A stretch of DNA of 5,602 nt from Bacteroidales bacterium (GTDB lineage Bacteria; Bacteroidota; Bacteroidia; Bacteroidales; JALTDM01), in assembly GCA_027074135.1 (NCBI GenBank), contig JALTDM010000310.1, positions 1 to 5,602 on the forward strand. Direction: 5' to 3'. Each line of letters opens with the position of its first letter. The stretch's first letter is position 1. The notes under the pieces were generated by a model, which was not told the origin of the DNA, ran no database searches, and saw only the letters and a program-made list of their open reading frames with translations. The position numbers and the translations under genes were made by a program. Shown piece after piece: positions 1-5,602 of the stretch.

Positions 1-174
1 ATTACCGATGTTGCCGGAAACATAGTTTTTCAAACAAAAGCCAGAGGCGGTACTGCCGTTTGGAACGGTAAAAACTTTGAAGGTCACAAAGTGAAATCAG
101 GCATCTATCTTGCATTATGCTCCGACGAAAGCGGTAGGGTAACTTCGGTTCTGAAAGTGTTGATTATAAATTAG
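1..174 (+). CDS. C-terminal end of a T9SS-associated secreted protein, probably PorZ (5' end outside window)
   Basis: The frame starting at base 1 is open for 57 codons and ends at TAG 172-174. The peptide begins ITDVAGNIVFQTKA, continues GGTAVWNGKN, then VKSGIYLALCSDESG, and ends VLKVLIIN. This is the FlgD-Ig/T9SS-type beta-sandwich pattern: a D-x-x-G-N turn, an aliphatic strand, GG-x-x-x-WNGK, then SG(I/V)Y and a final K-x-L-x-x-N strand. The closing wording resembles, from memory, the C-terminal domain of PorZ, the outer-surface beta-propeller protein that works with PorU, the sortase of T9SS, in delivering anionic LPS. The propellers themselves would lie upstream of the window, so PorZ is an inference. 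The alternative is an ordinary T9SS cargo with a type A sorting domain. The gene converges on the M64 peptidase gene, with five bases between the two TAG stop codons. Confidence 0.6.
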   Translation: MTDVAGNIVFQTKARGGTAVWNGKNFEGHKVKSGIYLALCSDESGRVTSVLKVLIIN

Positions 175-179
175 CTAGG

Positions 180-1466
180 CTATTCCCCTACTACAAATTT
201 TATCCTCTCTTCAAGTGCTTTGCGGCAAACTGGACAAAAGCCGGGAGCACTCAATTCTTTCATCAAGCATGTGTGCATAGGACGGTAAACGCCTTTACTC
301 CTGTAACCTCCACCTTCAAAAGCCCCGACAACATTGTAATACTCCGGCACATCGGGAGTTGGTACCGGCACTGTATCATGCACCATTGACTTCCACTTTG
401 CATCAAAATTTACAAGTGTAGTTATATTAGGTTCCCAAGGTTCAAGTGAATCAGGATAATAGTCAGCATATTCAGGCTCATCATAATAGTACTCGTCCGC
501 AAGCCCTGCCAAAGCGTGACCAAACTCATGGACAAATACTAAACGGGAAAGCCTGTGGTCAACAGAAGTCAAAGAAAAGAAATTATAAATCCCACCGCCG
601 CCGTATTTATCAGTATTTACAAGGATGTAAACTTGATCGTGCGGCACTAGTGATGCAAAATCATACACACGCCGCAAATCGGTAGTAGTCAAATACCTGT
701 CGCTGCCGAAAGTGTTAAAAGTAGAATTCAGACAACTTCGCTTATATATGTCTTTTCGCGGGTCATCCGTTCCGTCTTCCTGCGAGACTGAATATACCAC
801 CCAGATATTTATCTTGTCTTTGTATGACTTGAAAGGCTCGTACTCAAACATAAATTTATACATTCTCTCTACATCATTTTTGTATTTTTCCATAGATTTT
901 CCGCTGTATCCGTCTGCCAAAAATGCTATGTCGAGCCTGTTTTCGTAATCGGTAGAATCTCCCCACAAAAGTTCATATTTGAAATCCGAATATTTTTTGT
1001 CATGCTTAATCATATAATAATCAGGCGAAATATAATACTCGGACTTTTGTTCCAACTTCCAAGTCTTAAAATTGCGGGAAAAGAATTTTACTTTAACAGT
1101 AGCTTTTGGATATGGTATTTCCACCACTTCGTAAAATGCAAGTGTTTTTTTCTTGGATTCGGGCAATCGCTGCCATTCTTTGAAAAGGGAATTAAACCCA
1201 CGACTGAAAATCAATTTTCCTGTTGCGGAATCATAAACTTGCACAAAGTTATTGCCGTAATTCCACCAATCAATTAAATTTGTAGTAGAACCACTCCAAA
1301 ACGGCAGCTCTTTCATATCAATTATTGTCATCTGCTCAGGTTCCCTGCCACCTGAATGAATAAAATCAATTCTTAATGTTTTATGAAAAAAATAATTGTC
1401 AAAATCACCTGCAAAAACAGTGAAAAAGTAAAACAAAAACAATATTGCCAAAACCAACCTTTTCAT
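180..1466 (-). CDS. Secreted M64-family (IgA peptidase-like) zinc metallopeptidase
   Basis: This 428-residue protein starts with a Sec signal peptide: MKR, a hydrophobic core to about residue 17, and a likely cut after VFA (residue 19). No Cys follows, so it is not a lipoprotein. Residues about 20-140 look like the beta-rich N-terminal M64_N domain. The catalytic domain follows from about 165 (LLWGDSTDYENRLDIAFLAD) to the end. The zincin motif is HEFGHALAGLADEYY at 313-327: His313 and His317 are metal ligands, Glu314 is the catalytic base, and Asp324 or Glu325 is the likely third ligand. HTCLM (398-402) and CPVC (411-414) near the C-terminus are typical of the family. M64 contains the Clostridium ramosum IgA protease, but most Bacteroidota members have unknown substrates, so IgA cleavage should not be assumed. 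There is no T9SS sorting domain. The start ATG overlaps the glycosyltransferase stop (ATGA) and directly precedes the signal peptide, which supports it. Confidence 0.9.
   Translation of the reverse strand: MKRLVLAILFLFYFFTVFAGDFDNYFFHKTLRIDFIHSGGREPEQMTIIDMKELPFWSGSTTNLIDWWNYGNNFVQVYDSATGKLIFSRGFNSLFKEWQRLPESKKKTLAFYEVVEIPYPKATVKVKFFSRNFKTWKLEQKSEYYISPDYYMIKHDKKYSDFKYELLWGDSTDYENRLDIAFLADGYSGKSMEKYKNDVERMYKFMFEYEPFKSYKDKINIWVVYSVSQEDGTDDPRKDIYKRSCLNSTFNTFGSDRYLTTTDLRRVYDFASLVPHDQVYILVNTDKYGGGGIYNFFSLTSVDHRLSRLVFVHEFGHALAGLADEYYYDEPEYADYYPDSLEPWEPNITTLVNFDAKWKSMVHDTVPVPTPDVPEYYNVVGAFEGGGYRSKGVYRPMHTCLMKELSAPGFCPVCRKALEERIKFVVGE
1463..1466 (-). promoter_or_regulatory. ATGA stop-start overlap between glycosyltransferase and M64 peptidase
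   Basis: The glycosyltransferase stop TGA (1465-1463) shares two bases with the peptidase start ATG (1466-1464). Ribosomes finishing the first gene can restart on the second without a separate binding site. No strong Shine-Dalgarno sequence precedes the start, so coupling is the likely means of initiation. This ties peptidase output to the glycosyltransferase message. Confidence 0.8.
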
Positions 1467-2212
1467 TTCTTTGGTAGTAAATATTCAGGTTTTGCCACAC
1501 CAAGCTTTGCAAACATATATTGGAATGAGACACCTAACACACCCAAACCGTATTTTATGCTTCTACTTAAATTTATAGATGAAGCCTCTTCAAAATACTT
1601 TGTAGGACAAGTTACTTCTGCAATTTCAAAACCCGCATAAAAAATTTGAGCAATCATCTGGTTGTCAAAGACAAAGTCGTCGGAATTTTTGTGGTAATCT
1701 ACAGTCTCAAGCACCTTGCGTGAAAAAGCCCTGTAACCGGTGTGGTATTCGGACAACTTTTGATTCATCAAAATATTCTGTATCAATGTTAATATTCTGT
1801 TTGCAACATATTTGTAAATAGGCATGCCTCCTTTGAGAGCACCCTTACCGAGAATACGCGATGCAAAAACTACCTCATAAAGCCCGGACGCAATAAGGAA
1901 AGCCATAGAAGGGATAAGCTTAGGTGTATATTGATAGTCGGGATGAAGCATAATCACTATATCAGCCCCTATCTCCAAAGCCTTGTCGTAACACGACTTT
2001 TGATTGCCTCCGTAACCTTTGTTCTCCTCGTGAACAACTATATGTTTTATACCGAGTTTTTTTGCTTCTTCTACAGTATTATCGCTGCTTTTATCGTCAA
2101 CCAGAATCACATCATCAACAATATCAGACGGAATTTCGGCATAAGTTTGCTCCAAAGTTTTTTCGGCATTATACGCCGGCATAACCACAACTACCTTTTT
2201 CCCGTAAATCAT
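1463..2212 (-). CDS. Family 2 glycosyltransferase, dolichyl/polyprenyl-phosphate hexose synthase-like
   Basis: This 249-residue protein has a GT-A fold of the GT2 family. It opens with VVVVMPAYNAEKTL (residues 7-20), followed by VDDKSSDNT (38-46), whose Asp pair binds the nucleotide. HEENKGYGGNQK (61-72) is the usual loop after the second strand. The metal-binding position reads LHPDYQY (89-95), with His90-Pro-Asp92 in place of the usual D-x-D. HTGYRAF (157-163) and DDFVFDNQM (178-186) match the acceptor side and catalytic region of the DPM1/DPG-synthase-like subgroup. It probably moves a sugar from an NDP-sugar to a lipid phosphate on the cytoplasmic face of the membrane. Donor and acceptor cannot be read from the sequence. 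There are no C-terminal transmembrane helices, so it is a soluble or peripheral form. It starts one base after the pyrH stop and ends in an ATGA overlap with the peptidase gene. Confidence 0.9.
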   Translation of the reverse strand: MIYGKKVVVVMPAYNAEKTLEQTYAEIPSDIVDDVILVDDKSSDNTVEEAKKLGIKHIVVHEENKGYGGNQKSCYDKALEIGADIVIMLHPDYQYTPKLIPSMAFLIASGLYEVVFASRILGKGALKGGMPIYKYVANRILTLIQNILMNQKLSEYHTGYRAFSRKVLETVDYHKNSDDFVFDNQMIAQIFYAGFEIAEVTCPTKYFEEASSINLSRSIKYGLGVLGVSFQYMFAKLGVAKPEYLLPKK

Positions 2213-2213
2213 A

Positions 2214-2915
2214 TCATTTAATTATAGTTCCAACTTTTTCACCATTTAAGATTTTTTTAAAGTTTTCCGGCTCATTGGAATTGTAAACCAAAATAGGTAT
2301 ATTATTTTCTTTGCAAAGTGTAAATGCAGTCATATCCATAACTTTCAAATTACGGTTTATTACTTCCTCAAAAGTGAGCTCATCAAATTTTTTTGCATTT
2401 GGATTTTTTTCGGGGTCATCGTCATAAACACCATCTACTCTAGTTCCTTTAAGTAAAATATCCGCTTCTATTTGCACTGCCCTGAGAGCTGCAGCACTGT
2501 CGGTAGTAAAATACGGATTACCCGTTCCGCCTGCTATTATTACCACCTTACCACTATTCAATGAATTTATAGCCTCTTCTTTTACAAAAGGGTTACCGAT
2601 AAATTCCACTTTGAAAGCCGTATAAATATCAGTGGCAATTCCATTTTGCACCAGAGCTTCTTTAAGTGCCATAGAATTTATAATAGTGGCAAGCATTCCC
2701 ATATAATCCCCACTAACACGGTCAAAACCGATTTTCTCACCCTTTATTCCGCGAAAAATATTACCACCGCCCAACACTATTCCAACTTGAATACCTGCAG
2801 AAACAGCCATTTTTATTTGTTCTACATATAGCAACAAACTTTTTTCATCTATTCCCCTTCCGTCATTACCACCGAGAGATTCGCCACTGAGTTTTAGCAA
2901 AATTCTTTTGTACAT
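2214..2915 (-). CDS. pyrH: Uridylate (UMP) kinase PyrH
   Basis: This 233-residue cytoplasmic enzyme of the amino acid kinase fold phosphorylates UMP to UDP with ATP in pyrimidine synthesis. It works as a hexamer in bacteria. Family motifs appear in order: KLSGES (residues 8-13, phosphate loop), GGGNIFRG (49-56), DRVSGDYMGM (65-74, UMP site), a glycine-rich segment GGTGNPYFTTDSAAALRA (129-146), KGTRVDGVYDDDP (156-168, with the nucleotide-binding Tyr/Asp pair) and MDMTAFTLC (193-201). Length is normal and nothing is missing. The ATG at 2915 is right: it begins MYKRILLKLSGES exactly as in the family, and the ATG eight bases further upstream is out of frame. In many bacteria pyrH sits between tsf and frr. 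Here it heads a unit with a glycosyltransferase and an M64 peptidase, and neither tsf nor frr is adjacent. A -7-like promoter element lies just upstream. Confidence 0.97.
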   Translation of the reverse strand: MYKRILLKLSGESLGGNDGRGIDEKSLLLYVEQIKMAVSAGIQVGIVLGGGNIFRGIKGEKIGFDRVSGDYMGMLATIINSMALKEALVQNGIATDIYTAFKVEFIGNPFVKEEAINSLNSGKVVIIAGGTGNPYFTTDSAAALRAVQIEADILLKGTRVDGVYDDDPEKNPNAKKFDELTFEEVINRNLKVMDMTAFTLCKENNIPILVYNSNEPENFKKILNGEKVGTIIK

Positions 2916-2932
2916 ACCTGCATATTTTTCGG

Positions 2933-2940
2933 CAAAGGTA
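2933..2940 (-). promoter_or_regulatory. Bacteroidota -7 promoter element for pyrH
   Basis: Read on the minus strand, these bases are TACCTTTG, a full match to the Bacteroidota primary-sigma -7 consensus TAnnTTTG. The element lies 17 bases before the pyrH ATG, between that start and the terminator of the preceding gene, which is where a promoter is needed. The expected -33 TTTG box is not clear: GTTC, TTCT or TGTT fall at spacings of 20, 19 or 21. Initiation would be near 2926-2929, giving a leader of only about 11-14 bases. The call rests on position and one box. Confidence 0.55.
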
Positions 2941-2970
2941 TAATTTTTTGATGAGTTTTAGAACATAAAT

Positions 2971-3001
2971 AAAAAGGCTGCCATTTTCAGACAGCCTTTT
3001 T
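2971..3001 (-). terminator. Hairpin terminator after the T9SS cargo gene
   Basis: AAAAAGGCTG (2971-2980) and CAGCCTTTTT (2992-3001) are perfect inverted repeats of 10 bp around an 11-base loop. In the minus direction the stem starts 24 bases after the TAA of the long gene and ends in TTTTT followed by AT-rich sequence, the normal form of an intrinsic terminator. The A/T tails make it symmetrical, so it could also stop rightward transcripts. It insulates the downstream pyrH unit. Confidence 0.88.
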
Positions 3002-3025
3002 ATACGTAAGTAAACAACTGCACTA

Positions 3026-3301
3026 TTAATACTTAACCAATACGGTTCCTTTATATGATGCACCGTTTAAGGTTATAATGTACAAGTATTCGCCGAATGG
3101 CACTAACTTGCCATTATATGTGCCGTCCCATTGATTTTTAACATCCGTATAATCGTATCCGTTACCCGAAAATTCAAATATTAAATTTCCCCAACGGTTA
3201 TAAACCTTGATTGTTACATCATCATAAGTTCCGATATTAAGTATTCTCCAAGTATCATTTTTTCCATCTCCGTTAGGAGTGATTACTGTTGGAATCAATA
3301 A
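3026..3301 (-). other. T9SS type B sorting domain (gliding motility-associated/CHU_C C-terminal domain)
   Basis: The last 91 residues carry the family hallmarks in order: TVITPNGDGKNDTW, VYNRWGNLIFE, a W-D-G-x-x-x-G-K-x-V-P-x-G-x-Y segment, and a final strand ending KGTVLVKY. In known examples this domain directs Sec-exported proteins through the T9SS outer-membrane channel. Type B domains often need a dedicated PorP/SprF-like partner, and none is encoded in this window. Confidence 0.95.
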
Positions 3302-5602
3302 ATTTATTTTTATGGCAATTGTATCATAAGCCATACAACCATTAAAGTCACTTACCGTAACAATATAATTCCCTGCTGTAGAAACCGTTATGTCTTCGGT
3401 TGTGTGACCGGAATTCCACAAATAATTGTAAGGCGGATTGCCACCACTTACGGATATATCTATGTTAAACTCATAACCATTTGGCTGATAAACTGAATCT
3501 GTAATCGTTAGAGGAGTCAAATCTCCGTAATCCACACTTACGGGAATCACAGTATCACAACCGTTTGCATCTGTCACAGTAGCGGTATAATCACCTGCAA
3601 GGATGTCAACTATACTTCCCGTATCACCCGTTGACCAAGAATAGTCGTAAGGTGCCGTACCTCCTGTTGTTTCCAAAGAAACATTTATTGTATCTCCATA
3701 GCACAAAGGATCGGATACGGATTCACTTACATTTATAGCTTCAGGTTGGATTATACTTGTTGTACACTCATCTTTACATCCGTTTGCATCGGTAATTGTT
3801 ACGCCGTAAGTTCCCGGTTGTAATCCTGAAATGGTATTGCTTGTTTCTCCTGTATTCCACGAATAAGAATAAGGTGTGGTTCCTCCCGTTACATTTGCTG
3901 TAATTTCTCCGTCACCTGCACCATAGCACGAAACATTATTAACTGCAAAATCTATATGGAGAGAATCGGGTTGTGTAATTTGGACACTGTCAACACTTAA
4001 ACAACTGTTAGCATCGGTTACGCTTACAGGATACCAGCCACTTGCAAGGTTATCGGCAATAGTTGTTGTATCTCCGGTTATCCACAGGTAATTATACGGG
4101 GAAGAAGCACCTGAGGCATTTACTTCAGCACTGCCATCATTACCCCCGAAACACGAAACATTATGTATCGAAACAAATTCTAAATCCGGCTGAGGTAATA
4201 TAGTTACATTTACAGTATCGCTATTGTAACAACCATGTTCATCCGTTACTGTTAATGTATATATACCTGCCATAGATTGGGAGGCAGTATTTGAGACTGT
4301 CGGGTTTTGATAACTACTTGAAAAACCATTTGGACCACTCCAAGAATAAGATGCCATACCATTTGGCAATCCGCTTAAATTCAAAGGTGTTCCTTCACAA
4401 ACAGGTGAATTGGATGTAGCAGCCGCAACAGGAGTCGGATAAATCGTTACATCTGCAGAAGCAGAATTTGTACACCCATTTGCATCTGTTACAGTAATAG
4501 TGTATGTTCCCGACATTGCAGTTGTTGCCGAATCTGATACAGTAGGACTTTGTTCATTGCTGCTAAATCCGTTCGGACCACTCCAAGCGTAAGAAGTCAT
4601 ACCATTAGGTCCGCCTATAAGTGTTAATGGAAAGCCTTCGCAGGTAGGAGAATTGCTGCTTGCACTTACTGCTGGCAAAGCGTTTACAGTTACTGTAGTA
4701 GTTGCCGTATTAGTACATCCGTTTGCATCCGTTACAGTTAATGTATATGTACCGGACATTGCGGGTGTTGCAGAAGTAGAAACAGTAGGATTTTGTTCAT
4801 TACTGGTAAATCCGTTGGGACCGGTCCAAGCATAAGAAGTCATACCGTTAGCTCCCCCGCTTAAAGTCAAAGTAGAACCCTCACAAACAGGAGAATTATC
4901 GGACGCAGTAGCTGTCGGCAAAGAATTTATGGTAACATTAACCACATCAGTACTTGAACATCCCGTGTTGGGATTAGTTTCGGTAACACTTACACTACCG
5001 GAACCTGCAGAACCCCAGTTCACTGTTATTGAACTTGTATTTTGGCCTGATACTATAGTTCCTCCGGAAACAGACCAAGAATAAGTATTTCCGGAATTAT
5101 TTGGAGTTGAATAAACAACATTGGTACTATTTTCACAAACGGAAGCATCTCCCGAAATGGAAGGAGAAGGAGTCGGGTTTACATAAACGGTAACAGAAAC
5201 AGGATTGCTTGGACAAGAACCAACATAACCCGTAACGGTATAAGTGGTTTGTGTGGCTGGCGATACTGTAATTGAAGCTGTTGTTTCACCTGTATTCCAC
5301 GAATAAGAGTCACAATTACCCGAATTATTAGAACCACTTGCAGTCAAAGTTTGCGATTGGCCTGCACAAATTTGAGGATCTACAGGTGATATGGAAACTA
5401 CAGGAGTATCGCATGGGATATGTGCACAGTCAACTACAGTAGTATCTATATCAAAGTCAGTTGCAGTAACAGAAGGATTACCACCTGAGCCGCCGATAGA
5501 ATAACTACCTGTTATGTTTGATACCGTAAATCCTAATGTTGTTGTGCCTAAAGAAAGTGGATTCTCATAACAACCGCTACTACCTGAGGGGTCTGTTTTT
5601 AT
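3026..5602 (-). CDS. Large multi-domain T9SS cargo with Ig/PKD-like and SprB-like repeats and a type B sorting domain (5' end outside window)
   Basis: The frame is open from the window edge at 5602 to TAA at 3026-3028, giving 858 visible residues; numbering here starts at 5602. No ATG, GTG or TTG precedes the TTG at 5347, and that TTG falls inside an Ig-like domain (CAGQSQTLTASG), so it is not the start. Domain order: an unassigned beta-rich piece (1-65), an Ig-like module (about 66-142, Cys79 and Cys130), a PKD-like module (143-227, Cys156 and Cys215), three 81-residue repeats (228-470), four SprB-like repeats (about 477-767, the last degenerate), and the gliding-motility/CHU_C type B sorting domain (768-858). 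The protein is rich in Thr, Ser, Asn and Gly, poor in Lys and Arg, and has regularly placed Cys pairs, as expected for an exported adhesin-like stalk. It is predicted to be secreted by T9SS and to sit on the cell surface or be released. Ligand and function are unknown. SprB itself is much larger, and orthology is not claimed. Confidence 0.93.
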   Translation of the reverse strand: MKTDPSGSSGCYENPLSLGTTTLGFTVSNITGSYSIGGSGGNPSVTATDFDIDTTVVDCAHIPCDTPVVSISPVDPQICAGQSQTLTASGSNNSGNCDSYSWNTGETTASITVSPATQTTYTVTGYVGSCPSNPVSVTVYVNPTPSPSISGDASVCENSTNVVYSTPNNSGNTYSWSVSGGTIVSGQNTSSITVNWGSAGSGSVSVTETNPNTGCSSTDVVNVTINSLPTATASDNSPVCEGSTLTLSGGANGMTSYAWTGPNGFTSNEQNPTVSTSATPAMSGTYTLTVTDANGCTNTATTTVTVNALPAVSASSNSPTCEGFPLTLIGGPNGMTSYAWSGPNGFSSNEQSPTVSDSATTAMSGTYTITVTDANGCTNSASADVTIYPTPVAAATSNSPVCEGTPLNLSGLPNGMASYSWSGPNGFSSSYQNPTVSNTASQSMAGIYTLTVTDEHGCYNSDTVNVTILPQPDLEFVSIHNVSCFGGNDGSAEVNASGASSPYNYLWITGDTTTIADNLASGWYPVSVTDANSCLSVDSVQITQPDSLHIDFAVNNVSCYGAGDGEITANVTGGTTPYSYSWNTGETSNTISGLQPGTYGVTITDANGCKDECTTSIIQPEAINVSESVSDPLCYGDTINVSLETTGGTAPYDYSWSTGDTGSIVDILAGDYTATVTDANGCDTVIPVSVDYGDLTPLTITDSVYQPNGYEFNIDISVSGGNPPYNYLWNSGHTTEDITVSTAGNYIVTVSDFNGCMAYDTIAIKINLLIPTVITPNGDGKNDTWRILNIGTYDDVTIKVYNRWGNLIFEFSGNGYDYTDVKNQWDGTYNGKLVPFGEYLYIITLNGASYKGTVLVKY
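3302..4174 (-). repeat. Four SprB-like repeats, the last one degenerate
   Basis: Visible residues about 477-767 hold modules of about 75 residues. The pattern is N-V-S-C-(F/Y)-G-x-x-D-G, then GG-x-x-PY-x-Y-x-W-x-(T/S)-G-(D/E)-T, then G-x-Y-x-V-(S/T)-(V/I)-TD-A-N-x-C. This matches the SprB repeat found in gliding-motility adhesins and related surface proteins of Bacteroidota. The leading Cys are at 484, 559 and 634, exactly 75 apart. The trailing Cys are at 534, 609 and 682. The fourth module keeps GGNPPYNYLW and VSDFNGC but has lost the leading Cys motif. Confidence 0.85.
4193..4921 (-). repeat. Three tandem 243-bp (81-residue) Ig/PKD-like repeats
   Basis: The units lie at 4679-4921, 4436-4678 and 4193-4435, all exactly 243 bp. 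Each encodes S-N-S-P-(V/T)-C-E-G (D-N-S-P in the first), then PNGM-x-SY-x-W-(S/T)-GPNGF (ANGM in the first), and later Y-T-(L/I)-TVTD-x-x-GC. The two Cys in each unit are 56 residues apart and could form one disulfide per domain. Units one and two are the closest pair and the third is more diverged. Many differences between units are in third codon positions, so the duplication is not recent. These are protein-domain repeats rather than a mobile or CRISPR element. Confidence 0.92.

Noticed and set aside
172..182. Small palindrome TAGC-TAG-GCTA spanning both stop codons, considered as a shared terminator
   Set aside because: A 4-bp stem with a 3-base loop and no T-run is too weak, and it arises largely from the two facing TAG stops.
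1244..1251. Minus-strand TAACTTTG, a match to the -7 consensus inside the M64 gene
   Set aside because: It lies mid-gene with no -33 box at the right spacing and no gene start just downstream; such 8-mers occur by chance in AT-rich DNA.
446..1640. Rightward open frames at 446-685, 712-948, 1002-1277 and 1383-1640
   Set aside because: They lie opposite the M64 peptidase and glycosyltransferase genes, show no domain or motif, and are explained as antisense shadows of AT-rich coding sequence.
1931..2831. Rightward open frames at 1931-2221 and 2646-2831
   Set aside because: They are antisense to the well-supported glycosyltransferase and pyrH genes and have no recognisable protein features.
2866..3063. 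Leftward 65-residue open frame bridging the cargo gene end and the pyrH start
   Set aside because: It runs through the terminator hairpin and overlaps both genes out of frame, and its peptide looks random.
4653..4835. Rightward 60-residue open frame within the repeat region
   Set aside because: It is the antisense reading of the low-complexity Thr/Val-rich repeats, whose reverse complement naturally gives Val/Ala-rich frames.
4193..4921. Periodic repeats considered as a CRISPR array or other non-coding repeat
   Set aside because: The 243-bp period is a multiple of three and in frame throughout, with diverged copies and no short identical repeats separated by unique spacers.

Overview
The window looks like part of a chromosome from a member of the Bacteroidota. 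It is AT-rich and carries a C-terminal type B sorting domain of the type IX secretion system (T9SS; also called the gliding-motility-associated or CHU_C domain). A second gene end resembles the T9SS accessory protein PorZ. The one promoter-like element found fits the Bacteroidota -7 consensus TAnnTTTG, and no strong Shine-Dalgarno sequences precede the starts. I cannot name the genus.

Layout. Positions 1-174 (+) hold the last 57 codons of a secreted beta-sandwich protein, probably PorZ. It runs tail-to-tail, with 5 bases between the stop codons, into a leftward set of three closely packed genes. In transcription order these are pyrH (UMP kinase, 2915-2214), a family 2 glycosyltransferase (2212-1463) and an M64-family zinc metallopeptidase with a signal peptide (1466-180). 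pyrH and the glycosyltransferase are one base apart, and the glycosyltransferase and peptidase overlap as ATGA, so the three are very probably co-transcribed and the last two translationally coupled. A -7-like element lies just upstream of pyrH (2933-2940). A hairpin terminator (2971-3001) separates this unit from the gene before it.

Positions 3026-5602 (-) hold the 3' part of a long repetitive cell-surface or secreted protein: Ig/PKD-like modules, three exact-period 81-residue repeats, four SprB-like repeats (the last degenerate), then the type B sorting domain. The reading frame stays open to the window edge, so the true N-terminus is outside. The TTG at 5347 is only the first possible start codon visible, not a believable start.

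How they fit together. The long protein is a predicted T9SS cargo. PorZ, if that call is right, belongs to the T9SS surface machinery that processes cargo (the type A class is best studied). The M64 peptidase is predicted to enter the periplasm by Sec but has no sorting domain. pyrH is housekeeping pyrimidine metabolism. Apart from the shared T9SS theme, the sequence does not show a functional link between the pyrH unit and its neighbours.

No tRNA, rRNA, CRISPR array, insertion sequence or phage gene was seen. No gene-free stretch exceeds about 110 bases. I did not find a clearly new system; the findings are modest structural oddities.
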